Source: Staphylococcus cornubiensis (lineage in GTDB: Bacteria; Bacillota; Bacilli; Staphylococcales; Staphylococcaceae). From it: DNA of 64,000 nucleotides. Both the position numbers and the translations under genes were made by a program. Where the stretch lies: assembly GCF_900183575.1 (NCBI RefSeq), contig NZ_FXUZ01000002.1, forward strand, positions 62,001 through 126,000, written 5' to 3'. Shown one piece after another: positions 17,046 to 25,805 of the stretch (positions are counted from its first letter, which is position 1; the number at the start of each line of letters is the position of its first letter). Below the pieces are notes generated by a model that saw nothing but the letters and a program-made list of their open reading frames with translations, was not told where the DNA came from and searched no databases.

Positions 17046-17723
17046 TTATTCTATATATGAAAAGTTTAAAAAAGCATATTTTTCTTTGATGGCTGACAGG
17101 AGTTCACTTTTAATCGGCTTATTTAAATGTAAGGCAAGTAAGCAATGGCCTTTCGACATCGTCTTAATCTCTTCATTGATATCGACTTCATGCTCAATTA
17201 AATCGTTAATTAAATGATTGACTTCTGCAATTTTACATTCCCCATCAATAACAAGAATAGGGGGTGTATGCGTCATCAAGATACACATTTGGTTAACGTG
17301 AATACTTTTCACTTTGAACGCACCGCCACCGATTGAAATACCGTTCAGCTCGACATGACGGTCACCGTGATCAATTTCGATGACTGCACAGTTCGGATGT
17401 TCTCCTAAACTTGAGCCTTCTTTTTCGATAAATTCAAAGTCGATACCTTCACTTCTTGCAATTTTTGTTGAGGTTTTAATACGAGAATCAAATGTACTAA
17501 AACCTAACAATCCACCGATAATTGCTAAATCTGTGCCGTGACCTTTATGTGTTTCTGCAAAAGATTCGTAATAGTTCACGACGATTTTCTCTGGCGTATC
17601 ACCAAGGACAGCACGGGCTGCTTGACCAATCTTCACTGCACCTGCAGTATGTGAACTCGATGGGCCCATCATGACAGGGCCGATAATATCAAACGCACTT
17701 TGATAATCTTTTGTACGTGCCAT
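17046..17723 (-). CDS. sdaAB: L-serine dehydratase, beta subunit
   Basis: 225 residues. N-terminal SDH_beta domain opens with SAFDIIGPVMMGPSSSHTAGAVKIG, the family's hallmark. The C-terminal portion (about 147-220, ILMTHTPPILVIDGECKIAEVNHLINDL) has the ACT-domain pattern of Gram-positive two-subunit serine dehydratases. SD AAGGAGCGAATT. Translated just before sdaAA. Confidence 0.93.
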   Translation of the reverse strand: MARTKDYQSAFDIIGPVMMGPSSSHTAGAVKIGQAARAVLGDTPEKIVVNYYESFAETHKGHGTDLAIIGGLLGFSTFDSRIKTSTKIARSEGIDFEFIEKEGSSLGEHPNCAVIEIDHGDRHVELNGISIGGGAFKVKSIHVNQMCILMTHTPPILVIDGECKIAEVNHLINDLIEHEVDINEEIKTMSKGHCLLALHLNKPIKSELLSAIKEKYAFLNFSYIE

Positions 17724-17737
17724 AAATAATTCGCTCC

Positions 17738-18769
17738 TTAATTAGTTTGTTGTTTTACGTGAGGCATTTTGATATCAAGAGATGGGCGTTTCTTACTGAT
17801 GAATGTGCCGATAAAAAAGCTAAGTATAATACTGATAATCGCTACGACCACAATAGTAATCACTGTAGGCACCATTTCATTAAAGCCAAGTGCTACAATA
17901 GGTCCAGCGATAGGTGTTGCCATACCTGGTTGATTGACAACGATACCCATATAAGTAATAAATAAGCCGTTCACCATACCTACAATGGCATTTGTACCGT
18001 ATAACTGTATCGGGTATTTTGCGATGGTATCAATTTGTGTTAAAGGTTCGACAGCGACTGCAAATGCTTTCCCTGTGTTTCCAATTTTAAGTTTTCTAAA
18101 CATCACAAAGTTAACAAATGAGCTGCCCATACAACCGAGGGCACCTATAGCCATTGGAATTCCTGTTAGTCCTAATAAACTTGTAAATACCATGGAGCTT
18201 AACGGTGTCATACCTACAACAGGCACAATCGCACCAATGACAAGTGCAAGCGCATATGGATTATTGTCACCTACAGCTGTGATGGCTGTACCGATTTGTT
18301 TAAGTACAGCAGTGACACTCGGTGAAACGATTGATGCAATACCGTAAGCAATGGCAGGAGATAATAAGATGACGACGATGAGGTCTAAACCTTCAGGCAC
18401 ATACTTTTCAAGTGCTTTAATACCGAAAGCAACGAGATAAGCCGCTATGAAAGCTGGTAAAAGTTTAAAATCAAATAGAACAAGTCCAGTGAGTACTGCA
18501 AATACTGGATTAATACCAAACTTTAAACAAGTGAGGATCCCAACTGCCACACCGCTTAAGCTCCCAGCAACATCCCCTAATTTAATAAAATATTCAGAGT
18601 GAAACACGCCACCGATTGCGTATTTTAAGAATGCTTCTGGTAAAAATGAAGCACACGCAGCGCCAGATAAAGCTTGTAAACTGACTTTACCATTCGGGGC
18701 AAATTTTAAGAATAAAGTCATTGCAAGTAACACAACGAGTAATGTCCCAATTCCCAAAATAAAATCCAT
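17738..18769 (-). CDS. PfoR-like PTS EIIC-type membrane protein
   Basis: 343 residues, about nine hydrophobic segments and almost no hydrophilic domain. It resembles the EIIC_2/PfoR family: membrane proteins like a PTS channel but without IIA or IIB domains. S. aureus has a gene of this kind, called regulatory protein PfoR, beside its serine dehydratase genes. First in the operon with sdaAB and sdaAA, so uptake or sensing related to serine is plausible (inference from context). SD AAGGAAATAAC precedes the ATG. The regulatory role attached to the PfoR name is not supported by any DNA-binding motif here. Confidence 0.75.
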   Translation of the reverse strand: MDFILGIGTLLVVLLAMTLFLKFAPNGKVSLQALSGAACASFLPEAFLKYAIGGVFHSEYFIKLGDVAGSLSGVAVGILTCLKFGINPVFAVLTGLVLFDFKLLPAFIAAYLVAFGIKALEKYVPEGLDLIVVILLSPAIAYGIASIVSPSVTAVLKQIGTAITAVGDNNPYALALVIGAIVPVVGMTPLSSMVFTSLLGLTGIPMAIGALGCMGSSFVNFVMFRKLKIGNTGKAFAVAVEPLTQIDTIAKYPIQLYGTNAIVGMVNGLFITYMGIVVNQPGMATPIAGPIVALGFNEMVPTVITIVVVAIISIILSFFIGTFISKKRPSLDIKMPHVKQQTN

Positions 18770-19314
18770 GTTATTTCCTTCTCTCTTTTGTTTTTATGTT
18801 TTTTTATTTAGATAGCTATCCCAAACAATGACCATTCTAAGTGCTTCATTTTAGTTATGCAAGCCCTTACATGACAGTGATAATAGCGTCGTTTAGTAAA
18901 AATAATTATTTGAACATAAATATATATAGATTGTGAAAATATAGTTTATATAAAATAACTGATATAATAGCTGTTTTTAGTTCTATTTCACTTTAAAGTA
19001 GTATTATATAGAAGCTAAAATCACCATATGTCATATTTGTGAAAGATTTAAAGTTTAAATTTTATTAATTTTCAAACATAGCAATTAAGTAAAATGAATG
19101 TATTTGACATGATAAATACTGACATCAAAGTGAGTTGAAAAATGTTTGTTATGGTATAAAATTACCGCTAATACAAGAGGGAAGTCTTAATATAAACGGC
19201 GAAAAACATAATTGTGATGATTATGTGAAAAGTATCACAAAATCATGGTCTTTTTGCTTATAAGGGGTATAATGAAAGTAAGGAAGAAGTAATGACGAAA
19301 AGGATGTGTTAAAC
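18770..19314. other. Divergent intergenic region between the sda operon and the small HTH gene
   Basis: AT-rich, about 545 bases. It must hold the promoter of the minus-strand sda operon and the promoter of the small HTH gene (TATAAT at 19268-19273). A Crp/Rex-type box lies at 19224-19239. No gene was found in the remainder. Confidence 0.5.
19224..19239. promoter_or_regulatory. Crp/Fnr (ArcR)- or Rex-type box upstream of the small HTH gene
   Basis: TGTGAAAAGTATCACA is a perfect TGTGA-N6-TCACA palindrome, the site of staphylococcal ArcR and close to the Rex operator (TTGTGAA-N4-TTCACAA). Its centre is about 48 bases before the likely start of transcription from the -10 at 19268. Which of the two proteins binds cannot be decided from sequence. 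Confidence 0.55.
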
Positions 19315-19494
19315 ATGAGAGAATCTATTTTAAGATTAATCCGTTCTAATCAAAGTTGCTACGATATTTACATTCACACAGGTGTCAGCCAAGGTATTAT
19401 TTCTGATTTAAGATCTGGTTATCGTACACTTGATGATGTGTCTTTAAAAGATGCAGAACGTTTATATGATTATGCTTTAAGTGTTGCGGCTTAA
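19315..19494 (+). CDS. 59-aa helix-turn-helix protein
   Basis: A 59-residue protein whose residues 15-40 (SCYDIYIHTGVSQGIISDLRSGYRTL) form a Xre-like helix-turn-helix, with the SQGIISDLRSG segment as recognition helix. It is little more than the DNA-binding unit. Start ATG at 19315 is preceded by AAGGATG at a spacing of about 10; an in-frame GTG three codons earlier has no room for an SD. TATAAT at 19268-19273 is the -10. The Crp/Rex-type box upstream suggests control by oxygen or NADH state. Target genes unknown. Confidence 0.7.
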   Translation: MRESILRLIRSNQSCYDIYIHTGVSQGIISDLRSGYRTLDDVSLKDAERLYDYALSVAA

Positions 19495-19586
19495 TTAGTG
19501 ACTGAAGTGACATCAGTATTTGACTGAATTGAATAGAGGGCTAAACTTTATATGAAGCCAAGTTGGATATAAAGTTTGAAAAAGAA

Positions 19587-19623
19587 GCATCAAGCAACGT
19601 ATATTGTTTGGTGCTTTTGTTTG
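19587..19623 (+). terminator. Terminator after the small HTH gene
   Basis: GCATCAAGCAA pairs with TTGTTTGGTGC (two G-U pairs), 6-base loop, followed by TTTTG. Confidence 0.7.
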
Positions 19624-19645
19624 TTTACAGGTTTAGATTGTTGGA

Positions 19646-19820
19646 AAGGCTGACTAAACTGCTCAAAAGTAAGCGCATTGAGAAGTCAAAATATATTGCG
19701 TTAAACAGTAGCCAGCATCAAACTGAACTGAGATAATTTTGTTTTTAACTTTCCCCCCGTCAAGAGTCTCGGGCAACTTTTGTAATAAACAGAACATTGA
19801 GGGGAAAGTTCATATCCTAT
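19646..19820. repeat. Degenerate palindromic repeat, copy C
   Basis: A worn copy of the family in reverse orientation: GGCTGACTAAACTGCTCAA, AGCGCATTGAGAAGTC, GCGTTAAACAGTAGCC, then GTCAAGAGTCTCGGGC and a GAGGGGAAAGTTCAT end. The large GCAGTAC stem is lost. It lies just upstream of the AT-rich pair of unknown genes, possibly marking an old insertion border. Confidence 0.65.
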
Positions 19821-20054
19821 TAAGTTTGATAACGATTCATATGACTGCTTTACTTTTTGATGTGTTATACTGCTGATGAATGATTAACACTAAGCTCATT
19901 GTGCTATGGCTATTCAAAGTTTTGATACTACTTAATTTGCCAAATACACACACAACTTAATATATGAGAAAATATGATTTCAATATATTCTTGCTTTTCT
20001 CCTATTTAATTTTGATGTATTATATATTTAATTATAGTAAGAGGGTGTGTTTAA

Positions 20055-20456
20055 ATGGCAAAAATAGCATGGATCGTACCTTCTTTGGGGGTATATAATA
20101 ATCATCAAGGAGACTTAGTCATTGAAAAACCATTATCTTTTATTGAATTAGAGACTCTACCAAATAATTTTTCTTTTAATATATCTTTTGGGATAATTAA
20201 TTTAGAAGATACAAAACAATATGATTTAAATTTTCAAATTTTAGACCCTGAAGACCAAATCATATTTGATATTAATGTTGATATTGATCATCAAAAATTA
20301 ATTCAGGATAATACAAATAAGCCATTTAATAATGTCTTTGAATCAAATGCAAACTTTAACAATTTTAAATTTCAAAAAGAAGGGCTATATACTATTAAAT
20401 TATCTATAGATAACTCACATGCCCAGTCTAACTTTAATGTAAATTTGGTGTCGTAA
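20055..20456 (+). CDS. Beta-rich accessory protein, function unknown
   Basis: 133 residues, no signal peptide or membrane helix. Alternating short strands (FSFNISFGIINLEDTKQYDLNFQILDPE... GLYTIKLSID...SNFNVNLV) suggest an Ig-like or C2-like beta sandwich; the pattern recalls DUF6941-type proteins, but I am not sure of that. AT-rich base use with many AAT, TTT and ATT codons sets it apart from its neighbours and suggests transfer. SD GAGGGTG precedes the ATG. The next gene starts directly after its stop, so the two are probably one unit. Could be part of a defence or phage-derived cassette (inference only). Confidence 0.65.
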   Translation: MAKIAWIVPSLGVYNNHQGDLVIEKPLSFIELETLPNNFSFNISFGIINLEDTKQYDLNFQILDPEDQIIFDINVDIDHQKLIQDNTNKPFNNVFESNANFNNFKFQKEGLYTIKLSIDNSHAQSNFNVNLVS

Positions 20457-20864
20457 ATGATGGGTTATGAAAAAGTTAGTAGACCAGATGAGTTTAATAT
20501 ACAAAACAAAGATGAGAGAGTAACATTTGATTCAAAAAATCTAAAAAAAGCAAGTGGTAGTTACGAGTTTTATCAAAATTCAAGATCTACTTATGAAGAG
20601 GTGAATGATATGAGCGAGTATATAAGTAGAAAAGAGTTTGAACAATTCGAAAAACGTATAGATGACAACTTTAAGCATTTAAATTCTAAAATGGATTCTT
20701 TACCCGATAGATTTAGTGATAAAATGGAAATAGCCTTAAATCAACAATTAGAGAAAATAAGAAAAGAGAGAAAAGAAGACAAAAAATCAATTATTACATG
20801 GAGTTTGACTGGAACAGGTATCATCGTTGCATTATTAACATTTCTATTTAATTTTATTTTCTAA
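20457..20864 (+). CDS. Coiled-coil, C-terminal membrane-anchored accessory protein
   Basis: Up to 135 residues. A charged N-terminal stretch, a helical coiled-coil region (about 55-112, heptad-like EFEQFEKRIDDNFKHLNSKMDSL, then a Lys/Glu-rich helix) and one C-terminal membrane helix (ITWSLTGTGIIVALLTFLFNFIF). It starts at the base after the upstream stop with only a weak SD. A second in-frame ATG at 20610 has a good SD (AGAGGTG, spacing 6) and would give an 84-residue form, so two forms may be made. The layout is like small phage XhlA-type or membrane effector proteins, but no family is certain. Same AT-rich composition as its partner. Confidence 0.6.
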   Translation: MMGYEKVSRPDEFNIQNKDERVTFDSKNLKKASGSYEFYQNSRSTYEEVNDMSEYISRKEFEQFEKRIDDNFKHLNSKMDSLPDRFSDKMEIALNQQLEKIRKERKEDKKSIITWSLTGTGIIVALLTFLFNFIF

Positions 20865-20891
20865 ACCGCACTTTAATTGGTGTGGTTTTTT
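20864..20891 (+). terminator. Terminator of the AT-rich gene pair
   Basis: AACCGCAC pairs with GTGTGGTT (one G-U) and is followed by a T run. It begins at the stop codon, as in compact mobile cassettes. Confidence 0.75.
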
Positions 20892-20988
20892 AGTATCTGA
20901 AAAACAAACGAACTAATCGAATAGAAAATCATTCAGTACGATATTTTTAAAAAGTAATTATGACACACCTTTAATCTCCTGGAAGAAA

Positions 20989-21147
20989 ATGTTAATTATA
21001 GTTGTTCAAACAAGACATGAACATGTGTACTTTAATTTTAAAAGAACAGTATTTAAGGATATATACGACGTCATAAACTTACTTGACAACTACAGAAGGG
21101 ATTTTATCAACATCAACTTTGATTTATATAAGAGTAAAAAAAAATAA
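20989..21147 (+). CDS. Possible 52-aa protein, unknown
   Basis: An open frame of 52 codons: begins MLIIVVQTRHEHVYFNF and ends in a Lys-rich tail; mixed charged and hydrophobic residues look protein-like rather than random. GGAAG lies about 4 bases before the ATG. It has the same AT-rich composition as the pair upstream and could belong to the same cassette. Too short to be certain; no family recognised. Confidence 0.4.
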   Translation: MLIIVVQTRHEHVYFNFKRTVFKDIYDVINLLDNYRRDFININFDLYKSKKK

Positions 21148-21318
21148 TTACCTTTAAGTTTTCATAAGGGCTGAGGCATAGTTACCATTTTTATATGTCT
21201 GTTCAAAAGACATTTATGTTTAGGACATAGACTGCTGTATTGAAAATGAGAAGTAAAGCATTCGACTACACAGGTTATCGTTTCTTCTGAGATAATGGGG
21301 AGGATAGGAGGACTACTG

Positions 21319-22128
21319 ATGAGAATAGGAACGATAGCGGACATACATTTTGATCGACATCAACATTTAACGATGCAAGATTATCTTGAAGCATTGGTGC
21401 GTCTCATTCATCAAGCCGATTTAAATATGCTCATTATTGCGGGCGATATTTCAAATCATCATGCGTCAACATTCGATTTTATCCATCAACTGACAGAGCG
21501 GACGACAGTTCCCATTTATTTTATACCTGGTAATCATGATTTATGGCGTCGACCAGATGAAAAATGGACGTCAGCAGAAATATTGCAATTGTATCAAAAT
21601 CATCCGCAATGTTTGATGGGCTCACCTGTTGTAGTGGATGATTATGTCATTGCAGGGCATATCGGCTGGTATGATTATAGCTTTGCTGCTGATCGATTTA
21701 CGTATGACAAGTTAGTGAGTGGTAAGCATTATGGTGCGACTTGGCAAGATAAAGTGCACACGGATTTTGGTGTATCTGATCGACAGCTTTCGCAATGTTT
21801 TGCTGATGAAGTGTGGCAAGATTTAGCGGGTTATGCGGATTATCAAGTCATTTTAGTGACGCATGTGGTAACACATCCGAAGTTTACTGTACCGATGCCG
21901 CACCGGATTTTTGACTTTTTTAATGGTTTTTTAGGAACGAGTGATTTTCAACCGCTGTATCGCCATTTTAATATTCCGTATAGTGTGATGGGGCACGTTC
22001 ATTTTCGAAAAAGGTTAACAGAAGAGGGCACGACGTTTCTTTGTCCATGTCTTGGATATCCCCGGGAATGGCGGACGACTGACCTTGCAACAGAATTACA
22101 GCATGCTTTACAAGTGATTCAGCTATAA
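21319..22128 (+). CDS. Calcineurin-like metallophosphoesterase
   Basis: 269 residues. The di-metal phosphoesterase motifs are all visible: DIHFD near residue 8, AGDISNHH near 47, PGNHDLW near 76, a late VTHVV and GHVHFRKR. Such enzymes hydrolyse phosphomono- or diesters; the substrate is unknown. The start is ATG 21319, with GGAGG 8 bases before; the in-frame ATG 8 codons earlier has no SD. Stands alone, with a weak hairpin (CCGATG/CATCGA) about 50 bases behind it. Confidence 0.85.
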   Translation: MRIGTIADIHFDRHQHLTMQDYLEALVRLIHQADLNMLIIAGDISNHHASTFDFIHQLTERTTVPIYFIPGNHDLWRRPDEKWTSAEILQLYQNHPQCLMGSPVVVDDYVIAGHIGWYDYSFAADRFTYDKLVSGKHYGATWQDKVHTDFGVSDRQLSQCFADEVWQDLAGYADYQVILVTHVVTHPKFTVPMPHRIFDFFNGFLGTSDFQPLYRHFNIPYSVMGHVHFRKRLTEEGTTFLCPCLGYPREWRTTDLATELQHALQVIQL

Positions 22129-22239
22129 ATGCCAAGTGTAAATTGCGGTGGCGAAAAGAAACGGCTGACGTAAAAAATAAAGCCGATGCGCGGGGTACAC
22201 ATCGACTTTGCTCAACTTTAGTTTTATTATCTTATAAAA

Positions 22240-22710
22240 GGAGGTTTAGGATATACTTGATCTAGCATTTAATATTGGGGTTCAAGTATGTCAATCTGGG
22301 ATGATGTCGAACAGTTTCAAATGACGTCCTATGTCTTAACTGTTCTGAACTCATTGTATCGTTAATAGAGTGATTTCACATCGTACAATAGGAGGGACTT
22401 TTTCTCAGACTTAAGCATGACCGAATACAAATCGTAATATTTCCTATTTACAGCAGAAGGATTTTCGTTTATACTCCAGTTAGATGCTTCAAAATATAGC
22501 TTATATTTGATGAAGTTTCTTAAAGCCTTTTTTAAGGTTGTTTAGTTGAATTAACCATATTTTACTAAACTAAGGTGTCAGTCATTTTCTAACATGAGTC
22601 TTCCATTAGTGCTCATGACAATAACGTATAGAAGTATGCGCCGTTAAGGGCCAACTTCTTTTTCCCCAGTAGACAAGTCTTCTTCATTGAAGGCTTGTTT
22701 TTTGTTTTTT
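22240..22710 (+). ncRNA. Candidate structured RNA region upstream of aldA
   Basis: No gene is seen in 22.13-22.90 kb, but the stretch holds several hairpins: GAACAGTT/AACTGTTC (22309-22345), then GAAGT...ACTTC followed by TTTTT (about 22630-22665), and ACAAGTCTTC/GAAGGCTTGT followed by T runs (22673-22710). Two T-tailed hairpins in a row and the unpaired TTCCCC between them look like the 3' end of a small RNA; C-rich single-stranded motifs are common in staphylococcal sRNAs. The 5' end is not defined and I recognise no known RNA family. Confidence 0.3.
22673..22710 (+). terminator. Rho-independent terminator without an obvious gene
   Basis: ACAAGTCTTC pairs with GAAGGCTTGT across a 6-base loop, followed by T-rich sequence. 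The nearest plus-strand gene ends 545 bases upstream, which is why an RNA gene is suspected. Confidence 0.7.
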
Positions 22711-22774
22711 TAGGTGGAAAACAACGAAATGAAGGAACTTTTTTCTATATAAGTCAAATTACTTTACCTTTTTA

Positions 22775-22789
22775 TGAGAGCGCTTTACA
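22775..22789. promoter_or_regulatory. Imperfect CcpA (cre) site before aldA
   Basis: TGAGAGCGCTTTACA contains the cre core AGCGCTTT but has one extra base in the right half compared with TGNNANCGNTNNCA. It lies about 117 bases before the aldA start, where repression or activation by CcpA is plausible. Confidence 0.45.
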
Positions 22790-22905
22790 ATACAGTTAGA
22801 GTTAAATTGAATGCGACATCATTAAGCGCAATTAAGTTCATAATTGTGATATGTTCTTTTATCTGAATATTTGAAATGGTGTCAAACTAAAAGGAGGCAA
22901 TATAC

Positions 22906-24396
22906 ATGAGTGTTAATGTGAGAGATTATATTGATGAGCAGTATAACCTGTTTATTAACGGTGAATTTGTTCCATCAGAAACAGGGGAATATTTAGATGT
23001 CTATAACCCAGCAAACGGTGAAAAATTATCGCAAGTAGCAAGAGCGAGTGAAAAAGATGTAGACAAGGCTGTTGAAGCGGCAACTAAAGCTTTCCCAGAC
23101 TGGAGCCGTCGTTCGAAAGCTGAACGTGCAAACATGTTACGTCAAGTGCACGATAAAATTATGGAGAAAAAAGATCACTTTGCTCATGTTGAAAGCTTAA
23201 ACGCGGGTAAAGCGATTCGTGAATCAAGCAATATCGATATTCCTTATACAGCCAAGCATTATCAATATTTCGGTAGTGTGTTAGATACAGATGAAGGTAC
23301 AATCAACAACATGGAAGATAAAATCATGAGTATCATTCAACATGAACCAATCGGTGTTGTAGGTGCTGTAGTGGCTTGGAACTTCCCAATGTTACTTTCG
23401 TCATGGAAATTGGCACCAGCACTTGCTGCAGGGAATACAATTGTCATTCAACCATCTTCATCAACACCATTAAGTTTGATTGAATTGGCAAAAGTTTTCC
23501 AAGAAGTTTTACCACCTGGTGTTGTCAATATTGTTACTGGTAAAGGTTCTGAATCAGGTAATGCCATCTTTAATCATGAAGGTGTCGACAAGTTATCATT
23601 CACAGGTTCAACGGCAGTAGGTTACCAAGTCGCTGAAGCAGGTGCGAAACGTCTAGTTCCTGCAACGTTAGAACTCGGTGGTAAAAGTGCCAACGTTATT
23701 TTAGATGATGCGAATCTTGATCTAGCATTAGAAGGTTCACAATTGGGTATTCTCTTTAACCAAGGTGAAGTATGTAGTGCAGGATCACGCTTAATCGTTC
23801 ACGAAAAAATTTACGATGAATTTATGCCACGTCTTGTTGAAGCATTCAAAAAAGTGAAAGTGGGCGACCCATTAGATATGAATACACAAATGGGTTCTCA
23901 AACAGGTCAAGCACAAATTGACAAAATCCAAAGCTACATCGATTATGCGAACGAATCTAACGGTGCGAAAATTCTTGTCGGGGGTCACCGCATCACTGAT
24001 AATGGCTTAGACAAAGGGTATTTCTTTGAGCCAACAATTATCGAAGTGGATGATGCAAACGACAAATTAGCACAAGAAGAAATTTTCGGACCTGTGTTAG
24101 TGGTCATCAAAGTCAAAGATGACGAAGAAGCGATTGACGTTGCAAATAACTCTGATTACGGCTTAGCAGGTGGTGTATTCTCAACAAACATCAACCGTGC
24201 TTTAAACGTTGCGAAAAACGTACGAACAGGTCGTGTATGGGTGAATACGTACAACCAAGTTCCTGAAGGTGCACCATTTGGCGGTTACAAAAAATCAGGT
24301 ATCGGTCGTGAAACGTATAAAGCAGCCATTGAAAACTATCAACAAGTTAAAAACATTTATATTGATATTAGCAACGAAACAAAAGGCTTATATTAA
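22906..24396 (+). CDS. aldA: NAD-dependent aldehyde dehydrogenase
   Basis: 496 residues; oxidises aldehydes to carboxylic acids with NAD(P)+. Very similar over its length to S. aureus AldA as I recall it. The general base Glu is in LELGGKS (Glu256), the nucleophile Cys in [11 protein letters not shown] (Cys290), and the NAD-binding FTGS loop is at 232-235. The C-terminal [23 protein letters not shown] signature is intact. SD AAAGGAGG, 8 bases before the ATG. The physiological aldehyde is not known (acetaldehyde or betaine aldehyde are possible; gbsA-type sequence is not present). Followed by hairpins and an EIIC-like gene. Confidence 0.92.
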   Translation: MSVNVRDYIDEQYNLFINGEFVPSETGEYLDVYNPANGEKLSQVARASEKDVDKAVEAATKAFPDWSRRSKAERANMLRQVHDKIMEKKDHFAHVESLNAGKAIRESSNIDIPYTAKHYQYFGSVLDTDEGTINNMEDKIMSIIQHEPIGVVGAVVAWNFPMLLSSWKLAPALAAGNTIVIQPSSSTPLSLIELAKVFQEVLPPGVVNIVTGKGSESGNAIFNHEGVDKLSFTGSTAVGYQVAEAGAKRLVPATLELGGKSANVILDDANLDLALEGSQLGILFNQGEVCSAGSRLIVHEKIYDEFMPRLVEAFKKVKVGDPLDMNTQMGSQTGQAQIDKIQSYIDYANESNGAKILVGGHRITDNGLDKGYFFEPTIIEVDDANDKLAQEEIFGPVLVVIKVKDDEEAIDVANNSDYGLAGGVFSTNINRALNVAKNVRTGRVWVNTYNQVPEGAPFGGYKKSGIGRETYKAAIENYQQVKNIYIDISNETKGLY

Positions 24397-24530
24397 AATG
24401 TGTTGAATTAAATGATGGGATGAGTAAGGGACATCTTTAAGTTTTCTGATTCATTCCCATCATAAATGAAAGATGCAATATTGAAATATACAATGACCAT
24501 AAATATATGGAATTTGAAAATTTTGTGAAG

Positions 24531-24567
24531 AGGTCTGAGATGTTTGAGTCTCGGGCTTCTTTTTTCG
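24531..24567 (+). terminator. Rho-independent terminator after aldA
   Basis: GTCTGAGA pairs with TCTCGGGC (G-U allowed) followed by TTCTTTTTT. A second, T-less stem ATGATGGGATGA/TCATTCCCATCAT lies between it and aldA (about 24411-24462). Confidence 0.6.
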
Positions 24568-24700
24568 GTCTAAAATTTGAAAAGCCTGGATTTTAAACTG
24601 CGCCATGTCCAAATGCAAATTCGAATCAAAAATATTCCAATGTTATGTTAATATAAAATTTATAAAAACAAAATAACAAAGATTGGAAGTGTTCAATCCA

Positions 24701-25708
24701 GTGAAGAAATTACTCTATCGTTGGTTCATCGACGGTCTCAGCTATATGACGCTTGGATTATTTAGCTCATTGATTATCGGTTTAATTATGCAAACGATTG
24801 GCAATCAAACGCTCTTCCCAAGTCTGCACTTAGAGTTTTTAGTAGAAGTTGGAAAAGTCGCACAAAGTTTAACCGGGGCAGCGATTGGGGCGGCGATTGC
24901 ATATGGTTTAAAAGGGAAACCGCTCGTTATTTTTGCGGCTGTCATTGTCGGCATGTTAGGTTATGAAACGTTTTCTGGCGGTGCAGTAGGGGCATTCTTT
25001 GCGGTACTTATTGCTGTCGAATTAAGTCAGTTTTATGCAGCGAAGACAAAAATCGACATTATTATTACACCTTTACTAACATTAATGATTGGGGGCGTAG
25101 TTGCGAAGTTCTTAGGGCCTGTATTAAGCCAGTTGATGTTAGAAATAGGAAAAGTGATTATGATTTCAACAGAGCAACAACCTTTTGTGATGGGAATCCT
25201 TGTGGCAGTTATTTTTGGGTTGTGTTTAACAGCGCCGATTTCAAGTGCGGCTTTAGCATTGATGTTGGATTTGTCGGGATTAGCAGCCGGTGCAGCGACG
25301 GTAGGGTGTGCCTGCCAAATGATTGGTTTTGCGGTGACAAGTTATAAAGAAAATGGTGTGAGTGGCATCATTTCAATTGGACTCGGGACAAGTATGTTGC
25401 AAGTGCCCAATATTTTATTAAAACCACTTATTCTCATTCCGCCGACATTAGCGAGTGCGATTGTTGCACCGATTATGACAGTCTTTTTCCCAATGACGAA
25501 TAATGCTGCAGGCGCAGGAATGGGGACGAGTGGCTTTGTCGGTCAAATTATGACACTTAACACCATGGGAGCAAGTCTTGAAACATGGTTGCTCATTATC
25601 GCTTTCCATTTTGTTTTTCCAGCATTGGTAACATTTTTAATTTATCGTTTCATGATTAAGCGTCAATGGCTCCATGTGGGCGATCAAAAAATTCAATTGA
25701 ATCAATAG
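24701..25708 (+). CDS. PTS EIIC-like membrane protein without IIA/IIB
   Basis: 335 residues from GTG 24701 (341 if TTG 24683 is used). About ten hydrophobic segments, Gly/Ala-rich. It belongs to the same broad EIIC/PfoR class as the protein beside sdaAB but is clearly different in sequence (a second kind). There is no phosphorylation domain, so it is unlikely to be a true PTS permease alone. The start is unclear: the only SD-like run, GGAAG, is 11 bases before the GTG. Substrate unknown. Confidence 0.65.
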   Translation: MKKLLYRWFIDGLSYMTLGLFSSLIIGLIMQTIGNQTLFPSLHLEFLVEVGKVAQSLTGAAIGAAIAYGLKGKPLVIFAAVIVGMLGYETFSGGAVGAFFAVLIAVELSQFYAAKTKIDIIITPLLTLMIGGVVAKFLGPVLSQLMLEIGKVIMISTEQQPFVMGILVAVIFGLCLTAPISSAALALMLDLSGLAAGAATVGCACQMIGFAVTSYKENGVSGIISIGLGTSMLQVPNILLKPLILIPPTLASAIVAPIMTVFFPMTNNAAGAGMGTSGFVGQIMTLNTMGASLETWLLIIAFHFVFPALVTFLIYRFMIKRQWLHVGDQKIQLNQ

Positions 25709-25747
25709 TTATTAATTTTTTGTGAAAATTTGAACATTGGTATTCAT

Positions 25748-25770
25748 TTGAAGCGCTTTCTTGTTACAAT
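25748..25770 (+). promoter_or_regulatory. cre-like site and -10 before the SLC13 gene
   Basis: TTGAAGCGCTTTCT at 25748-25761 matches the CcpA cre core (AAGCGCTTT) with two mismatches at the ends. TACAAT at 25765-25770 is a likely -10, so bound CcpA would sit in the promoter and repress when glucose is present. Confidence 0.5.
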
Positions 25771-25805
25771 ATAACCGAAAGTATTTCACAAAAGGGGGAG
25801 CCAAA

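Noticed and set aside
22129-22905. T-box or riboswitch before aldA
   Set aside because: No T-box sequence (TGGNACCGCG-like) or recognised riboswitch core was found; only generic hairpins.
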